56,014 bases of DNA, taken from Deltaproteobacteria bacterium (lineage in GTDB: Bacteria > Myxococcota_A > Polyangia > Haliangiales > Haliangiaceae). The stretch covers positions 1-56,014 of the forward strand of contig JAIOQA010000441.1 in NCBI GenBank assembly GCA_021413675.1, in the 5' to 3' direction. A program made the position numbers and the translations under genes. The notes under the pieces were generated by a model, which made no database searches, was not told the origin of the DNA, and worked only from the letters and a program-made list of their open reading frames with translations. This document shows, in pieces, positions 37,702-45,803 of this stretch. Each line of letters begins with the position of its first letter. Position 1 is the first letter of the stretch.

Positions 37702-40349
37702 GGCGGCGTCTCCTCGTGCGTCCCCGGCAACGTGAAGCGGAACGTGGCGCCGCGCCCGACGCCCGGCGACTCGGCCCAGATGCGCCCGCCGTGGACCTCG
37801 ACGATGCGCTTGCACAGCGCCAGGCCGATGCCGGTGCCCTCGGCGGTCGGATCGAGCTTCTCGAACAGCCCGAACAGCTTGTGGTGGTGGCGCGGATCGA
37901 TGCCGATGCCGTGATCGCGCACGAACATCACCGGCTCGGGGCCGTCGAGCTCGGCGCCGATCTCGACGTGCGGGACCGTGCCGGGGACCGCGAACTTGAC
38001 CGCGTTGTCGATCAGGTTCTGGAACACCTCGACCAGCCGCACGCGATCGCCGACCAGCACCACCGGCGGCGTCGCGATGTCGATCCGCGCCCGGCTCGCG
38101 ACGATGCGACCCTGGACGATCGCGAGCGCCTCGTCGATGAGATCGCGCAGCGGGATCGGCACCGCCGCGTTGACCATGCGACCGATCCGCGACAGCTCGA
38201 GCAGCTCGTCGAGGAGATCGCTCATGCGCTCGGCGGCGGTGCGGATGTAGCCGAGGTCCTGCGCGACGCGCGGCCGATCGTCCTTGGCGAGGTCGGTCTC
38301 GAGGAACCCGACGAAGCTGCGGATCGTGACGAGCGGGCTGCGCAGATCGTGCGACACGGTGTACGTGAAGCGGGTCAGCTCGTCGTTCTTCTGCTCGAGC
38401 TCGAGCGCGTGCTGCCGGCGCTCGGTGAGATCATCGAGGGTGCCGACGAAGCCGAGCGTGGCGCCAGCCGCGTCGCGCACGCGCACGCCGCGCAGCTTGA
38501 TCCAGCGCGGCACGCGGTCGCCGAGCGTGAACGGCGCCTCGACGACGAGCTCGTCGCCGGTCGCGACGAGCTCGCGCCAGCGCGCCTGCTCCTGCGGCGC
38601 GAGCGCGGTCAGCCACGCATCGCCGACCATGTCGTCGGGGCCGCGGCCGGTGATCGCGGCCCAGCGCGCGTTCGCGTAGGTGATCTGACCGTGCGGGTCC
38701 GCGTAGAACACGCCGACGGGCGAGGCCTCGCTGAGCGTGCGGAAGCGCAGCTCGCTGGCCGCGATCGCGGCGGTCGCGCGGGTGCGCTCGGTGACGTCCT
38801 TCGCGAGGATCAGCACGAGATCGATCTCGCCGCGGTCGTTGCGCAGCGGGCAGTAGTCGTAGCGAAACGTCTGATCGCCCATCCACGGGATCTCGACCCA
38901 GAACGCGCGCCCGGCGAGCGCGGCCCGGATGTTGGGCTCGAACGCCGCGGCGTATTCGGCGGGCACCGCGTCGTGCAGGAGCTTGCCCTCCATACCCTCC
39001 TTGGTGAAGCCCTCGCTCATGGCCGGCCCGTCGATGAGCACGATCCGCAGATCGCGGTCGATCAGGATCGCCACCATGCCCGGGAGGTTCTCGACGAGCA
39101 CCCGGTAGCGCTGTTCGGAGCTCCTGAGCTCGGCCTCGGCGTGCTTGCGAGCGGTGATGTCGCGCGCGATGCCGACGACGCCGGCGTCGACATCCGAGCC
39201 GATCGCCGACAGCACGAGCTCGACCGGAAAGGTCGAGCCGTCGGCGCGCCGGTGCTCCGTCTCGTACGCGGCGAACCCCGCGCTGCGGACCTTGGCGATG
39301 ACCGCGCGGGGATCGAAGTCGGGGCGTGTCGAGATCGATCCCACGGGCGCCCCGATCAGCTCCTCGCGGCGGCGCCCGAGCTGCGCGCAGGCGCCCCGGT
39401 TGGCTTCCACCACCTGACCGCGACCATCGATGAAGAAGACGCCGTCGTGGACCGCCTCGAAGATCGCGCGAAACCGGGCCTCGCTGGCGCGCAGCTGGCG
39501 CTCGGTGGCGAGTCCGTCGGTCACGTCGACGGCGATCGACACCGTGCTCGGACGATCGTCGAGATCGACCGCCGCCGCCGAGACCAGCAGCTCGCGGCGC
39601 GCGCCGTCCGGGCGCACGACGACCATCGGCGTGGGGCCGAGCACACCGCGCGCCGCCGCCTCCGCCGACGCCTCCGCGACCACGCGCTCGCCATCGAGGA
39701 TCAGCCCGACCTCGAGCGCCGTGCGCCCGACCATCGCGTCCGCGCGCCAGCCGAGGACGGACTCGAACGCGGGGTTGACCGCGGCGAACCGCCGGTTCTC
39801 GGTGATCGCGATCGCCAGCGGACTCGCCTCGAAGATCGCGCGGAACCGGGCCTCGCTCGAGCGCAGCTCCAGCTCCGCGTGACGGCGCGCGCTCACGTCG
39901 GTCACCAGGACGAAGAACCCGGCCACCGCACCATCGACGATGTCCGGCGTGTAGTGCGCGTGGCTGTAGCGCGGCGGCCCGCCGGCGGGGTCGGGGATCT
40001 CGCGATCGAACTGCTGCGGCTCGCCGCGCAGCGCGGCCTCGATGTACGGCCGGTTGCTCTCGAACAGTGGCCCGAGCAACTCGGTCATGTGCATGCCGAT
40101 GAGCTCCTCGGGCCGGTGCCCGAACCAGGCGAGGTACGCCTGGTTGGCGAAGCGGCAGCGGAGGTCGGTATCCCAGTACGCCATCAGCGCGGGCGCGTGC
40201 TCGACGAGTCTCCGGAGAACCCGCAACTCGTTTCGCGCTGCCTCGAGCTCGGCGCCGAGATCCCCACCCATCGCGCCGACGATATCAGAGGTCTGCCGCG
40301 TCGGGATGTTCGACGCGCGCAACTCCTGCGCACGGACAGAGGCGGTCAT
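37698..40349 (-). CDS. multi-PAS sensor histidine kinase
   Basis: 883 residues from the ATG at 40349; an ATG at 40271 (MGGDLGAELEAARNE) just ahead of the first PAS is an alternative. Five PAS domains in tandem can be marked by repeated starts: APALMAYWDTDLRC, FRAIFEASPLAIAITENRRF, FRAIFEAVHDGVFFIDGRGQ, YRVLVENLPGMVAILIDRDL and FRTLSEASPVGVFYADPHGQ. The kinase core follows: HisKA (FTYTVSHDLRSPLVTIRSFV), HATPase (NLIDNAVKFAV, DHGIGIDPRHHHKLFGLFEK, GTGIGLALCKRIVEVHGG). No membrane span, so ligands, light or redox state may be sensed inside the cell. First gene of the operon with the response regulator and hybrid kinase. Confidence 0.93.
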   Translation of the reverse strand: MTASVRAQELRASNIPTRQTSDIVGAMGGDLGAELEAARNELRVLRRLVEHAPALMAYWDTDLRCRFANQAYLAWFGHRPEELIGMHMTELLGPLFESNRPYIEAALRGEPQQFDREIPDPAGGPPRYSHAHYTPDIVDGAVAGFFVLVTDVSARRHAELELRSSEARFRAIFEASPLAIAITENRRFAAVNPAFESVLGWRADAMVGRTALEVGLILDGERVVAEASAEAAARGVLGPTPMVVVRPDGARRELLVSAAAVDLDDRPSTVSIAVDVTDGLATERQLRASEARFRAIFEAVHDGVFFIDGRGQVVEANRGACAQLGRRREELIGAPVGSISTRPDFDPRAVIAKVRSAGFAAYETEHRRADGSTFPVELVLSAIGSDVDAGVVGIARDITARKHAEAELRSSEQRYRVLVENLPGMVAILIDRDLRIVLIDGPAMSEGFTKEGMEGKLLHDAVPAEYAAAFEPNIRAALAGRAFWVEIPWMGDQTFRYDYCPLRNDRGEIDLVLILAKDVTERTRATAAIAASELRFRTLSEASPVGVFYADPHGQITYANARWAAITGRGPDDMVGDAWLTALAPQEQARWRELVATGDELVVEAPFTLGDRVPRWIKLRGVRVRDAAGATLGFVGTLDDLTERRQHALELEQKNDELTRFTYTVSHDLRSPLVTIRSFVGFLETDLAKDDRPRVAQDLGYIRTAAERMSDLLDELLELSRIGRMVNAAVPIPLRDLIDEALAIVQGRIVASRARIDIATPPVVLVGDRVRLVEVFQNLIDNAVKFAVPGTVPHVEIGAELDGPEPVMFVRDHGIGIDPRHHHKLFGLFEKLDPTAEGTGIGLALCKRIVEVHGGRIWAESPGVGRGATFRFTLPGTHEETPP

Positions 40350-40526
40350 GCGCCCGATGACAGCACTCGATCGATCGGCCTGGGCGAGTGCGCGCCGCCC
40401 GATCGCGTGCGGACCCGAGCGGGCGACTTCCGCCTCCGAACGCGGCTGAGCAGGTCCGTTCCTCCGCGCTGTTGATCGGCTCCCCCGATGAGGAGCGACT
40501 CGCTGCGCCGGTCCGGGGTTGATGGC

Positions 40527-43500
40527 TCAATCGGTCTCGACGGGCCGGATCACGATCGCGTCGACCCGGTCGGCGAGGCGCCAGCCGCCGGCCGCGGTCT
40601 CGACGATCTCGGCGTCGTCGTCGCGCAGCTCGCGCAGCGCCGCGCGCAGCCGCTTGAGCGCGACGTAGAGCGTGTTGCGATGGCGCAGCGGGTGATACTC
40701 GACGCCGCCCCAGACCGCGAGGAACAGCGCCTCGGGGCTGACCACCGCGCCGCCCGCCTCGACCAGCGTCGCGAGCAACTCGCAGAGGAGCGCGCGGCCG
40801 CGATCGGTCTTGCCGCCGATCGCGATCAGCGCGCGGGCCGGCTCGATGACGATCGCGTGCGCCGCGCGCAGCGAATCAACCTCGGTGTCTCCGATGACGC
40901 GCGCGCCGGCGCGGCTGATCACGCGCAGCCGCGGGCCGGGCACGAGGCCGAGCGCCGCGAGCGTGGCGCGCACGCCGGGCGCCACATCCGGGGCGCCCAG
41001 GACCATCGCGAGCGCCCGCCCCTCCGGGAAACTCGCATCCGCGAGCTCCTCGAACGGCGCCACGCTGTCCCCGCGCCGCCGCGCGATCGCCGCGCGCACC
41101 AGCGCGCAACGCGCCAGCACCCGGCGATGGCCGGTGGCGGTGGCCAGGGCCTCCGCAGAACTAACCTCGGTCGTCGCGCGCTCGACGGAGTCCGGGCCCG
41201 CTTGCATGATGCGTGCCGCAGCGACAGCGATCGTCGCGCGTGCTTCCTGCCCGCGTCTCCCGACTGCGGCGAAGTGTCGGCGGGCGCGATCGGCGGCCTC
41301 CAGCGCAACCCTCGGATCGCCCCCACAGAGCTCGATGGAGGCGCGCTCCAGATCGAGCGCGGCGCGCCGGGCCCGCGCTGCGGATGTCCGCTCGGCGGCC
41401 GCGGGCAGATCCGGGTCTTCGTCGATCTGCGGCGGGTCGCGCTCGGCGACCGCGAGGTGCGCGCGCGCGGAGACGAGATCGCCGTCGTGAGCCGCCGCGC
41501 GGGCGAGCACCGACAAGGCGACGAGCCGGGCCTGCGCACAGACGCGCGGCGCTGCGAGCGCGGCCTCGGCGGTCGCGCGTGCCTGATCGACCTTGCCACT
41601 CGCGAACAGCGCCTCGGCGTGGGCGGCGCGCCCGTGGGGCGCGAGCGTCTCGAGCTCGGCCGCGGTCGCGAGCCGGGTCATGCGCGCCGACAGATCCAGC
41701 GCCGCCGCGGTGTCGCCGCGCGCGAGGTGCGTGCGCACCCGGTAGTAGCCGCCGATCGAGGCCATCACGTAGTCGGCGTGCTCGGAGAGGTACGCGAAGG
41801 CGCGATCGAGCGCGCTCTCCGCCACCGCGAGATCGCCCGCGAAGTATGCGAGGACGCCGCGGTACAGCGACTGCACGTGATCGCGCAGCGCACCGGTCGC
41901 CGTGGCGCGGACCACCAGCCGATCGAGCAGCGCCGTCGCACCGACGATGTCGTCGAGCTCGGCGCGAGCGAGCACCTCGAGCAGCGCGAGCAGGACCTCG
42001 AGATCCTCGTGGCCTCCGCCGGCGACCGCCTGCGCCGCGGCACGCGCGGCAGCGGCAGCCTCGGCGAAGCGTTCCTCGATGATGTAGCTGAGGGTCTCGG
42101 ACCAGCCCCAGCGGCCACGATCGCGCGGCGCGAGTGGGGCGTGATCCCGCGCCGCGGCGGCGAGCACGGTGCGGGCCTCACGGTTCTGGCCGCGGAGCGA
42201 TGCGACGTCGGCGAGCTCGAGCGCGGCCTGCAGGTGCTCGGCGGGCGCGGTCGCCGCCGCCCGCGCACGCCGAAACAGCGCTTCCGACTCGCCGAGGCGG
42301 CCGCGACGCTGCGCGACCTCGCCCGACAGGATGAGCCAGCGCAGGCTCGCGGCGTCGCCGCGGTCGCCGAGCGCGGCAAGCACGTCCGAGGCTTCCGCGA
42401 TGAGCGATCGCCGGACCAGGATGCGCGCCGTCATGAGCGCGATCGGCTCGCGCGCCGCGGACACGAGGCCTGCGAGGGTGCGGAGATCGTCGAGCAGCAG
42501 GTGGTCGATGCCCGCGGCTGCGACCGCGCGATAGGACGGCTCGATCAGCTCCCAGGCGTCGTCGGCATCGCCGGCTGCGACCAGGTGATGGACCGCGAGC
42601 ACGACATCGCCGGCATCGGCGGGCGCGACCTTGCCGTCCTTGACGGCGCGATCGCGATAGAGATCGCCCATCCGTCGGTGTGCGGTGGCGCGCTCGCGCC
42701 GCGTCGCGATCCGCTGCCACGCGTCGCGCACGAGATCGTGCACGAGCACCTGATCGCGGAGGCCATCGACGAGGAAGCGCCGTCCGAGCTCGCGTAGCGC
42801 CGGTTCGCCAGCCAGGCCGATCGCGTCATCGGGCGCCAGCGGCGCGCGCGCACAGGCGAGCGCTCCGACCAGCGCGCGCGCGTCATCCCGCAGCTCGCGC
42901 AGCGTCGTGTCGAGACCGCCGTCGCCAGGCCCGCTCGCATCGCCCGCGACATCGCGAAGGACGTAGAACGGGCTCCCGCCAGAACGCCGGAACACCGTGG
43001 CGGCGTCGGGTGGTGCCACGCCCATGCGCTCGGCCAACCGCTGCACCAGGTCACGCGTCGCGCCGAGGTCGAGCGGCCCGAGCCGATGGATCGCGGGCGG
43101 CGGCGTGCCCGGCGGCAGCGGGATCTCGACCCGCGAGGCCGCGACGATCCGGCTCTCGCGCACGTGGCGCGACAGGAACCCCAGCATGCGCGCCGCGACG
43201 TCCGGGTCCAGGTGGTGGATATCATCCAGAAAAACCAACCCCGGTACGGCGTCGAGCATCCGCGCCGCATCCGCCAGGTCATCATCGAGGTTGGCGGCAC
43301 CCGCGCCCGCGATCGCGATGCGCGCACGGCGCGGGCCTAGTCCGGCCCGCAGCGCTGCGATCACGTGCTCTGGGGCCATGCCCGGCCGGACGCCGACCAG
43401 CACCGCTGGCGCGGTCGCCCACGCCGGCCGCTCGCGGGCGAGCCCGAACAGCCGGAACACCAGCTCGCTCTTGCCCACACCACCAACCCCGTAGACGAGA

Positions 43501-43637
43501 TGCAGCGTCTCCGATTCGAGCAGCGTGAGCGCGCGTGCCAGATCGGCGTCGCGCCCGACCCACGTCGACACCGGCCGTGGGAACGGCGGCATCGCGAGGG
43601 GCGGGATCGTGCGCGCCCGGCGGGGCCGCTGGCTCAT
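40527..43637 (-). CDS. STAND-type transcription regulator: AAA/NB-ARC-like ATPase, TPRs, C-terminal winged helix
   Basis: 1036 residues from the ATG at 43637 (MSQRPRRARTIPPLAMPPFP). An ATPase domain with Walker A VYGVGGVGKSELVF (about residue 48) and Walker B GLVFLDDIHHLD, then a long helical region with TPR-like repeats (GRLGESEALFRRARAAATA, GDLAVAESALDRAFAYLSEH). The last 110 residues resemble an OmpR/PhoB-type winged helix (GGKTDRGRALLCELLATLVE, then GGVEYHPLRHRNTLYVALKR and AGGWRLADRVDAIVI). This is the layout of STAND regulators that bind a ligand through the repeats and activate transcription. The Walker B codons are unusually T-rich because they coincide with a copy of the dispersed AACCAACCCCGG repeat. 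Target genes unknown. Confidence 0.88.
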   Translation of the reverse strand: MSQRPRRARTIPPLAMPPFPRPVSTWVGRDADLARALTLLESETLHLVYGVGGVGKSELVFRLFGLARERPAWATAPAVLVGVRPGMAPEHVIAALRAGLGPRRARIAIAGAGAANLDDDLADAARMLDAVPGLVFLDDIHHLDPDVAARMLGFLSRHVRESRIVAASRVEIPLPPGTPPPAIHRLGPLDLGATRDLVQRLAERMGVAPPDAATVFRRSGGSPFYVLRDVAGDASGPGDGGLDTTLRELRDDARALVGALACARAPLAPDDAIGLAGEPALRELGRRFLVDGLRDQVLVHDLVRDAWQRIATRRERATAHRRMGDLYRDRAVKDGKVAPADAGDVVLAVHHLVAAGDADDAWELIEPSYRAVAAAGIDHLLLDDLRTLAGLVSAAREPIALMTARILVRRSLIAEASDVLAALGDRGDAASLRWLILSGEVAQRRGRLGESEALFRRARAAATAPAEHLQAALELADVASLRGQNREARTVLAAAARDHAPLAPRDRGRWGWSETLSYIIEERFAEAAAAARAAAQAVAGGGHEDLEVLLALLEVLARAELDDIVGATALLDRLVVRATATGALRDHVQSLYRGVLAYFAGDLAVAESALDRAFAYLSEHADYVMASIGGYYRVRTHLARGDTAAALDLSARMTRLATAAELETLAPHGRAAHAEALFASGKVDQARATAEAALAAPRVCAQARLVALSVLARAAAHDGDLVSARAHLAVAERDPPQIDEDPDLPAAAERTSAARARRAALDLERASIELCGGDPRVALEAADRARRHFAAVGRRGQEARATIAVAAARIMQAGPDSVERATTEVSSAEALATATGHRRVLARCALVRAAIARRRGDSVAPFEELADASFPEGRALAMVLGAPDVAPGVRATLAALGLVPGPRLRVISRAGARVIGDTEVDSLRAAHAIVIEPARALIAIGGKTDRGRALLCELLATLVEAGGAVVSPEALFLAVWGGVEYHPLRHRNTLYVALKRLRAALRELRDDDAEIVETAAGGWRLADRVDAIVIRPVETD
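43229..43244. repeat. dispersed GAAAACCAACCCCGG motif inside the STAND regulator
   Basis: GAAAAACCAACCCCGG on the plus strand. On the coding strand it is read as PGLVF just before the Walker B aspartates. T-rich codons such as TTG GTT TTT are rare in the rest of this gene. Confidence 0.65.
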
Positions 43638-43752
43638 GCCGCATGCTAGTACGAACGCCCCCGCGCGCGCAGGGTTCCGCGCCGAGTGGCCGCCGCGAGG
43701 CCTCACTGACTTTGCGGAAGCGTGGCCTCTCGCAAGTCCGTCGAGATAACCC

Positions 43753-43768
43753 TGACAGACACCTGTCA
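43753..43768. promoter_or_regulatory. inverted repeat upstream of the glutathione transferase gene
   Basis: TGACAG-ACAC-CTGTCA, 6-bp arms, 53 bp before the GTG of the transferase gene. It resembles a short LuxR-type box, but the binding protein is unknown. Confidence 0.45.
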
Positions 43769-43820
43769 TCGTCGACGCGTACCTCCACTCATCGCCCCAA
43801 CGCGGTCCAGGAGGATTCTC

Positions 43821-44480
43821 GTGAAGCTCTACTTCCATCCCATGTCCGGCAGCTCGCGCCGTGTGCTGCTGGTCGCAGCGCACCTCGAGATCCCGCTCGA
43901 GCGCATCGTGGTCGACCTGCCCAGCGGCGAGCATCGCGGCGGGGCGCACGTCGCGCGCAACCCGAACGCCCGGGTTCCCGTGCTCGAAGATGGCGGCTTC
44001 GTGCTGTGGGAGTCCCGCGCGATCATGCAATACCTCGCCGAACAGACACCGGGCCAGACCCTGTATCCGACCGACGCGTGCGGCCGCGCCGACGTGAATC
44101 GCTGGCTCTTCTGGTGCGCCGCCCACATGTCGCTCGCCAACACGATCCTCGTCGTGGAGAACTTCGTGAAGCCGCTGTCCGGCCGCGGGCCAGCCGATCC
44201 GTCCGAGGTTGCTCGCGGCGAGACGCTCTTCGCGCAACACGCACCGGTTCTCGATGCGCAGCTGGCTGGTGGCCGTTGGATCGCGCAGGACCGGCTCACG
44301 CTCGCCGACTTCTCCATCGCCGCGTCGTTCGCCCTCGCCGGTCCCGCACGCATCCCACTCGCCCGTTACCCGAACATCCAGGGCTGGCTTGCTCGCGTGC
44401 AAGAAACCGAGGCGTGGAGGCGGACCGCGCCGCCACCGTCACCGCAGAGAGACAACGCCACGCCGGTGCCCCTGGAGTAA
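43821..44480 (+). CDS. glutathione S-transferase family protein
   Basis: 219 residues. The GTG at 43821 is chosen over an in-frame upstream start because AGGAGG sits 6 nt before it. Thioredoxin-like N-domain: KLYFHPMSGSSRRVLLVAAH with the active-site Ser region, then NPNARVPVLEDGGFVLWESR (cis-Pro and the ES pair that binds the glutathione gamma-Glu). The all-helical C-domain follows (VNRWLFWCAAHMSLANTILV, LTLADFSIAASFALAG). It conjugates or reduces electrophiles with glutathione, or acts on a bound thiol. The terminal PVPLE lies in a 20-bp tandem repeat next to the transposase and may have been added by it. Confidence 0.9.
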   Translation: MKLYFHPMSGSSRRVLLVAAHLEIPLERIVVDLPSGEHRGGAHVARNPNARVPVLEDGGFVLWESRAIMQYLAEQTPGQTLYPTDACGRADVNRWLFWCAAHMSLANTILVVENFVKPLSGRGPADPSEVARGETLFAQHAPVLDAQLAGGRWIAQDRLTLADFSIAASFALAGPARIPLARYPNIQGWLARVQETEAWRRTAPPPSPQRDNATPVPLE

Positions 44481-44502
44481 CCCCGGTGCCCCTGGAGTAA
44501 CC
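44463..44502 (+). repeat. 20-bp tandem repeat at the 3' end of the transferase gene
   Basis: Two exact copies of CCGGTGCCCCTGGAGTAACC; the first holds the stop codon of the transferase gene. The GGAGTAACCCCGG part recalls the dispersed ACCAACCCCGG motif, and the transposase gene starts 160 bp downstream. Confidence 0.8.
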
Positions 44503-44661
44503 CCGGTGGGGACCGAAGGCGTCCGTCCACGCAAACACCGTCGTCCGGTTCTGGCCGTTGGCCGGACGCGGCCGGACGGGCGTCGGCCACTCGCGCGCTG
44601 CAACGACCTGGTTCCGAGCACTTCTATCTGGCCGCGCGATTGCTACCGGAGACCGCCAATC

Positions 44662-45561
44662 ATGTCGCTTCCCCGCCAGGTACTCCCGTGCACGTTCTAC
44701 ATGCTCACTCGCCGCTGCACGCAGCGGCAGTTCCTGCTCCGGCCCGATGCTGCGACCAACGCAACGTTTCTGTACTGCCTTGCAGAAGCGGCCGAGCGCT
44801 ACGATATCGACGTGATCCTGCCGACGGTCATGTCCAATCACCACCACACGATCGTCTTTGATCGCCACGGTCGAATCATCGAGTTCGTCGAGCACCTGCA
44901 CAAGTTCACCGCGAAGGCGATGAACGCGCTGCGCGGCCGCTGGGAGAACTTCTGGTCGAGTGAGCCGGTTTGCCTCGTTCGCCTCGCGAGGCCGAGTGAT
45001 GTCATCGACAAGCTCGTCTACGTCGCAACCAACCCCGTCAAGGACCACCTCGTCGACCGTGCGCATCACTGGCCTGGCGTCAACGGACTCTCCGCGCTGC
45101 TCAATCAGCGGCCCTTGCTGCTCCAGCGCCCCCGCCACTTCTTCCGCGCAGCCGGGCCGATGCCCTCCGAGGTCGCCCTCGAGCTCGTGATTCCGCCCGA
45201 GCTCGGCGACGCCGATGAGGTCCGCCAGACCCTGCGCGACCGTGTCGCCTCCTTCGAAGCGCATGCCGCGCTGGAGCGCGCCCGGTCCGGCACTGCCGTT
45301 CTCGGCCGTCGCGCTGTGATCCGGCAGTCCTGGCGCAGTCATCCCAGTACTACCGAGCCGCGCCGTGGCTTGCGCCCGCGCATTGCTGCACGCAACGTCT
45401 GGGCCCGCTTCGAGGCGGCGTTGCGCGATCGAGACTTCATCTCTGCTTACCGCGAAGCGCGCGCGCGGTGGATATCCGGTCGCGTGACGGTCTTCCCGCT
45501 CGGCACGTACTGGCTCCGACGCTTTGCGAACGTTCCGATCGCAGCGCCAACGCCCGCCTGA
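44662..45561 (+). CDS. IS200-like Y1 transposase (RAYT-type)
   Basis: 299 residues from the ATG at 44662 (MSLPRQVLPCTFYMLTRRCT). The Y1/HUH nuclease core is present: VMSNHHHTIVFDRHGRIIEF holds a His pair around a His in the HUH position, and the catalytic Tyr is in DVIDKLVYVATNPVKDHLV (about residue 125), in the place usual for REP-associated transposases. The C-terminal 150 residues are basic (RRAVIRQSWRSHPSTTE). Base composition is less GC-rich than neighbours, which suggests recent arrival. No terminal hairpin pair that would define an IS boundary could be delimited, but the 20-bp tandem repeat and the AACCAACCCCGG family are nearby, so this may be the enzyme that spreads them. Confidence 0.85.
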   Translation: MSLPRQVLPCTFYMLTRRCTQRQFLLRPDAATNATFLYCLAEAAERYDIDVILPTVMSNHHHTIVFDRHGRIIEFVEHLHKFTAKAMNALRGRWENFWSSEPVCLVRLARPSDVIDKLVYVATNPVKDHLVDRAHHWPGVNGLSALLNQRPLLLQRPRHFFRAAGPMPSEVALELVIPPELGDADEVRQTLRDRVASFEAHAALERARSGTAVLGRRAVIRQSWRSHPSTTEPRRGLRPRIAARNVWARFEAALRDRDFISAYREARARWISGRVTVFPLGTYWLRRFANVPIAAPTPA

Positions 45562-45753
45562 CAGCGGGGCGTCACTGACCCCGGTCGCACGGCCAACCGG
45601 CCCTGGGCTGGCACCGTCGCGGCGTGGCCCATCGCTGACGTGAAGGGGCGTGCCACGGACGGCCGCCGCCGCGCGGCGTGATCGCCCCGGCGCGCCTCGC
45701 CAACTAACCCCGGGCGCCCCGCGACCGGCGCATCGCTCCGTTCATGCGCCCCG

Positions 45754-45775
45754 GCTCGCAATACAGATTGCGAGC
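45754..45775. promoter_or_regulatory. inverted repeat, candidate TetR operator of the amidohydrolase operon
   Basis: GCTCGCAAT-ACAG-ATTGCGAGC, 9-bp perfect arms, 28 bp before the amidohydrolase ATG; a TAAGAT -10-like box lies at 45786-45791. The TetR gene is the second gene of this operon, so autoregulation is the simple reading. Confidence 0.55.
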
Positions 45776-45803
45776 GCTCGCTCGCTAAGATAGCGTCGCC
45801 GAC

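Noticed and set aside
40350..40450. Possible fourth copy of the two-hairpin 3' element
   Set aside because: GATGACAGC and GATCGATCGGCC are shared and a GCACTCG/CGAGTGC stem is present, but the conserved box is too degraded to align with confidence.
44480..45600. Complete IS element with defined ends around the transposase
   Set aside because: No matching terminal hairpins or target duplication could be delimited; only the gene and the tandem repeat are reported.
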